NCBI RefSeq assembly: GCF_002863225.1
Contig: NZ_PKEK01000024.1
Coordinates: forward strand, 62,001 to 126,000
Length of the DNA: 64,000 nt
From: Mycobacterium sp.
GTDB lineage: Bacteria; Actinomycetota; Actinomycetes; Mycobacteriales; Mycobacteriaceae
Direction of reading: 5' to 3'
In this document: in pieces, positions 60,941 to 64,000 of the stretch
Layout: every line of letters starts with the position of its first letter
Numbering within the stretch: the stretch's first letter is position 1
The notes under the pieces: model-generated
What the model saw: the letters and a program-made list of their open reading frames with translations, nothing else
Told to the model about the DNA's origin: nothing
Databases searched by the model: none
Position numbers and translations under genes: made by a program

Positions 60941-62931
60941 GAGTTTTCTCCTTCTGCTTCGGGATCGTGGGGCGCGTCCACGCGCGCCAGTACGGCGCCG
61001 ACCTCGACCTGCTGGCCGGTGTCGACGTTGAGTTCGGCGAGCACGCCGTCGGACGGCGCGGTGATGGTGTGCTCCATCTTCATCGCTTCCAGCCAGATCA
61101 GCGGCTGGCCGGCGGTGACAGTGTCGCCGACGGCGGCGCCGAGCCGAATCACGTTGCCGGGCATCGGCGCAACCAGCGAGCCCTTCTCGACGGCCGAACC
61201 CGGCTCGGGAAAGCGTAGTTGCGCGATCAGGTGCACCGGCCCCTGCGCCGAGTCGACGTAGACGTCCCGATTGTGCCGGGCGACGGCGAAGCGGTGCGCC
61301 ACGCCGTTGTCGTCGGCCAGTACCACCTGATCCGGCGACGCCGACACCAGGTGGACCGCTTCGTCGGTCGGTAGCGTCAATTCCGTCCGGCCGAAACGGT
61401 ATTCAATGCGATGCTCGTTGTCGGCGTCGTCGAGGTAGGTCTTGACCTGGAAGCCCGACGCCAGGTTGCGCCAACCGCTGGGCAGCGAGCCGAGCACGGT
61501 GGCGGTGGCGCGGTTGTGGGCGGCCTCGGCCAGTGCGGCCGCGATTGCCGACATTCGCACCACCGCGTCGTCGGCCAGTGGGGCGGCCAGTTGTGCCAAG
61601 CCGTGCGTGTCGAAGAACGCGGTGTCGGTGGCGCCGTCCAGGAATGCCTGGTGCCGCAACACGTTCACCAACAGGTCGCGGTTGGTACGCAGCCCGTGCA
61701 CCTGGGCCCGGGCCAGCGCGTCGGCCAGCACCAGCGCCGCCTGCCGCCGGGTAGGCGCGTACGAGATCACCTTCGCCAGCATCGGGTCGTAATGGATCGA
61801 CACCACCGAGCCGTCGACGATCCCGGAATCCAGCCGGATTCCGGTGCGCGCACCGAGGGTGCTGAATTCGGTGCGGGCCAACGGCACATCGATCCGATGC
61901 ACCGGGCCGGCCTGCGGTTGCCAGTTCTGTGCCGGGTCTTCGGCGTACAACCGGGCCTCGATCGAAGAGCCTTGCGCGACAGGCGGTTCGGCGTCCAAGT
62001 GCTCACCGTCGGCCACCGCGATCTGTAGCTCGACCAGGTCGAGCCCGGTGGTCTCCTCGGTGACCGGGTGTTCGACCTGCAGGCGGGTGTTCATCTCCAG
62101 GAAGAAGAACTCACCCTCGTCGTCGGCGAGGAATTCGACGGTGCCGGCTCCGGTGTAGCCAATCGCACCCGCAGCCAGCCGGGCGGCCTCGAACAGCCTG
62201 TCGCGCATCCCTGGAATCCGCTCGACCAGCGGTGACGGCGCTTCTTCGATGATCTTCTGATGGCGGCGCTGAATCGAGCACTCCCGCTCGCCCACCGCCC
62301 ACACCGTGCCGTGTGCATCGGCCATCACCTGGACCTCGACGTGGTGGCCGGTGGGCAGGTAGCGCTCGCAGAACACCGTCGGGTCGCCGAACGCGGACTG
62401 GGCCTCGCGCTGCGCCGCCGCGACTTCGCCTGGCAAGGCGTCCAATTGGTCGACCACCCGCATGCCGCGCCCACCGCCGCCGGAGGACGCCTTGACCAGC
62501 ACCGGCAGCTGCGCGGCGGTGACGGTCTCGGGGTCGAGCTCCTCGAGCACCGGAACTCCGGCCGCGGACATCATCTTCTTGGACTCGATCTTGGAGCCCA
62601 TCGCGCGGACCGCGTCCACTGGCGGGCCGATCCAGGCCAGCCCGGCGGCTTGTACCGCAGCCGCGAAATCGGCGTTTTCGGAGAGGAATCCGTAGCCGGG
62701 GTGGATCGCGTCGGCACCGGCGGCCTTGGCGGCGGCGATGATCGCCTCGGCATTGAGGTAGTCATTGGTCTGCGGCAGCCGCACCCGGACGTCCGCCTCG
62801 GTCACATGTGGGGCCGCGGCATCCGGGTCGGTGTAGACCGCCACGGTGCCCAGGCCGAGGTTGCGGCAGGTGGCGAACACACGGCGGGCGATCTCGCCGC
62901 GGTTGGCCACCAGAACTCGAGTGATTCCCAT
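60937..62931 (-). CDS. accA2: Acyl-CoA carboxylase alpha subunit (biotin carboxylase + BCCP)
   Basis: 664 residues from the ATG at 62931 (MGITRVLVANRGEIARRVFATCRNLG); the longer reading to 63003 overlaps accD2. The biotin carboxylase covers residues 1-450 (KASSGGGGRGMRVV ATP loop; EMNTRLQVEHPVTE). The BCCP domain is at the C-terminus with the biotinyl lysine in LEAMKMEH. It carboxylates biotin, which AccD2 then uses on an acyl-CoA. Five bases after the accD2 stop and overlapping fadE12 by four bases. By position accA2 (Rv0973c). Confidence 0.93.
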   Translation of the reverse strand: MGITRVLVANRGEIARRVFATCRNLGLGTVAVYTDPDAAAPHVTEADVRVRLPQTNDYLNAEAIIAAAKAAGADAIHPGYGFLSENADFAAAVQAAGLAWIGPPVDAVRAMGSKIESKKMMSAAGVPVLEELDPETVTAAQLPVLVKASSGGGGRGMRVVDQLDALPGEVAAAQREAQSAFGDPTVFCERYLPTGHHVEVQVMADAHGTVWAVGERECSIQRRHQKIIEEAPSPLVERIPGMRDRLFEAARLAAGAIGYTGAGTVEFLADDEGEFFFLEMNTRLQVEHPVTEETTGLDLVELQIAVADGEHLDAEPPVAQGSSIEARLYAEDPAQNWQPQAGPVHRIDVPLARTEFSTLGARTGIRLDSGIVDGSVVSIHYDPMLAKVISYAPTRRQAALVLADALARAQVHGLRTNRDLLVNVLRHQAFLDGATDTAFFDTHGLAQLAAPLADDAVVRMSAIAAALAEAAHNRATATVLGSLPSGWRNLASGFQVKTYLDDADNEHRIEYRFGRTELTLPTDEAVHLVSASPDQVVLADDNGVAHRFAVARHNRDVYVDSAQGPVHLIAQLRFPEPGSAVEKGSLVAPMPGNVIRLGAAVGDTVTAGQPLIWLEAMKMEHTITAPSDGVLAELNVDTGQQVEVGAVLARVDAPHDPEAEGENS

Positions 62932-62936
62932 TTGCG

Positions 62937-64000
62937 TCACATCCGGAAGACGCCGAAGTTCGACGTCCCCTTGATCGGGCCATTGGCGATGGCGGACAAA
63001 CACATTCCCAACACGGTGCGGGTGTCACGGGGATCGATCACCCCGTCGTCGTAGAGCATCCCGGACATCACCATCGGCAGCGACTCGGCTTCGATCTGGC
63101 CTTCGACGGCGGCACGCATCGCCGCGTCGGCTTCCTCGTCGACCTGCTGGCCGCGCGCCTCGGTGGCGGCGCGGCTGACGATGGACAACACTCCGGCCAG
63201 CTGTGCGCCACCCATCACCGCGGATTTGGCGCTAGGCCAGGCGAACAGGAAGCGGGGATCGTAGGCGCGTCCGCACATGCCGTAGTGGCCGGCGCCGTAG
63301 GAGGCACCGATCAGCAACGAGATGTGCGGGACCATCGAGTTGGAGACGGCGTTGATCATCATCGAGCCGTGCTTGATCATGCCGCCTTCCTCGTAGTCCT
63401 TGCCGACCATGTATCCGGTCGTGTTGTGCAGGAACAACAGTGGCGTGTTCGAGCGGTTGGCCAGCTGGATGAACTGGGTGGCCTTCTGCGACTCCTCGCT
63501 GAACAGCACGCCCCGCGCGTTGGCCAGGATGCCCAGCGGATAGCCATGCAGCCGGGCCCAGCCGGTGACCAGTGACGATCCGTACATGCCCTTGAACTCG
63601 TCGAATTCCGAACCGTCGACGATGCGGGCGATCACCTCGCGCGGGTCGAACGGGATGCGCAGATCGGCCGGGACGATGCCGATCAGTTCTTCCGTGTCGA
63701 ACAGCGGATCGGTGACCGGGGCGGGCGTGGGGCCCTGCTTGGTCCAGTTGAGCCGCGCGACGATGCGGCGCCCGATCCGGATCGCGTCGAGTTCGTCAAC
63801 GGCGAAATAGTCACCCAAACCCGAGACACGGGCGTGCATTTCGGCGCCACCGAGCGACTCGTCGTCGGATTCCTCGCCGGTGGCCATCTTCACCAGCGGG
63901 GGACCGGCCAGGAAGACCTTGGATCGCTCCTTGATCATCACCACGTGGTCGGACATTCCGGGGATGTACGCCCCGCCCGCGGTCGAGTTGCCGAATACCA
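62937..64000 (-). CDS. accD2: Acyl-CoA carboxylase beta (carboxyltransferase) subunit, 5' truncated by window
   Basis: The last 355 or so codons of a carboxyltransferase of about 530 residues; the frame is open through the window edge. Features: [50 protein letters not shown] (N-domain acyl-CoA site), [23 protein letters not shown] and [24 protein letters not shown] (C-domain oxyanion elements). It moves carboxyl from biotin on AccA2 to an acyl-CoA, resembling methylcrotonyl-CoA carboxylase beta subunits. First gene seen of the accD2-accA2-fadE12-echA7-clc run. Confidence 0.92.
   Translation of the reverse strand, partial: VFGNSTAGGAYIPGMSDHVVMIKERSKVFLAGPPLVKMATGEESDDESLGGAEMHARVSGLGDYFAVDELDAIRIGRRIVARLNWTKQGPTPAPVTDPLFDTEELIGIVPADLRIPFDPREVIARIVDGSEFDEFKGMYGSSLVTGWARLHGYPLGILANARGVLFSEESQKATQFIQLANRSNTPLLFLHNTTGYMVGKDYEEGGMIKHGSMMINAVSNSMVPHISLLIGASYGAGHYGMCGRAYDPRFLFAWPSAKSAVMGGAQLAGVLSIVSRAATEARGQQVDEEADAAMRAAVEGQIEAESLPMVMSGMLYDDGVIDPRDTRTVLGMCLSAIANGPIKGTSNFGVFRM

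Overview
The window is high-GC DNA from a mycobacterium, most likely a fast-growing environmental (Mycolicibacterium-type) species. Pointers are F420/LLM oxidoreductases, a glycine-rich PGRS protein, DUF732 and other small secreted proteins, Ku/LigD, and a gene order that, from memory, tracks the M. tuberculosis Rv0924c to Rv0974c region (mntH, ku, ligD, FMO-like gene, Fpg-like gene, SDR, pgi, chorismate mutase, uvrD1, M23 peptidase, sucC, sucD, LLM, 34-kDa-antigen-like gene, perM, purN, purH, AAA/VWA pair, DUF1707, echA7, fadE12, accA2, accD2). No tRNA, rRNA, CRISPR array or insertion sequence was seen, and no gene-free stretch exceeds about 260 bases.

Layout. 1-2521 (minus): 3' truncated mntH behind a dehydrogenase-like gene and an SDR gene, with a KstR-type operator in front. 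2675-3746 (minus): small secreted and membrane proteins. 3890-11997: divergent ku and ligD, the two-component end-joining system, separated by a translationally coupled polyol catabolic operon (two mannitol dehydrogenases, HAD phosphatase, PfkB kinase) with a LacI-type palindrome upstream. 12005-20315: oxidoreductases (three LLM proteins, a dehydrogenase with its TetR gene, a flavodoxin-like protein, an enoyl-CoA hydratase), RNase HI, a VOC protein and a STAS-HATPase regulator. 20427-22471: FMO-like gene and AurF-like diiron oxygenase.

22.5-36.5 kb is the most unusual part. Eight promoters share one tightly spaced architecture: a 14-bp inverted repeat (A/C)AGGG-N4-CCC(T)-(G/C), then TATC in seven of the eight, then 19-20 bases, then a TANNNT -10 element. 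This puts the palindrome centre near -42, where LuxR/NarL-type activators bind. The promoters drive three paralogous secreted proteins (CGxxCxH...DLHxQ...WxG), two Gln-rich secreted proteins, a DUF732 protein, a DUF4242-like protein and a giant PGRS protein. A large LuxR-family (LAL/MalT-like) ATPase regulator lies among them but is broken by at least one frameshift. I propose an uncharacterised secretion/envelope regulon. The motif and spacing are seen directly; the link to the regulator is inference.

31.2-57.5 kb is mainly conserved housekeeping: holin-like membrane protein, Fpg/Nei glycosylase, SDR, pgi, chorismate mutase, uvrD1, M23 peptidase, sucCD, a thiolase-like protein lacking its cysteine, another LLM gene, perM, purNH, an alpha/beta hydrolase, an LGFP lipoprotein, and a MoxR-like AAA/VWA pair. 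57.5-64 kb (minus) is a CLC transporter followed upstream by a coupled acyl-CoA catabolic operon (accD2-accA2-fadE12-echA7) cut by the window edge.

Three apparent single-base losses (near 24146, 25857 and 30737) interrupt the regulator and the PGRS gene. They could be real, phase-variable, or assembly errors.
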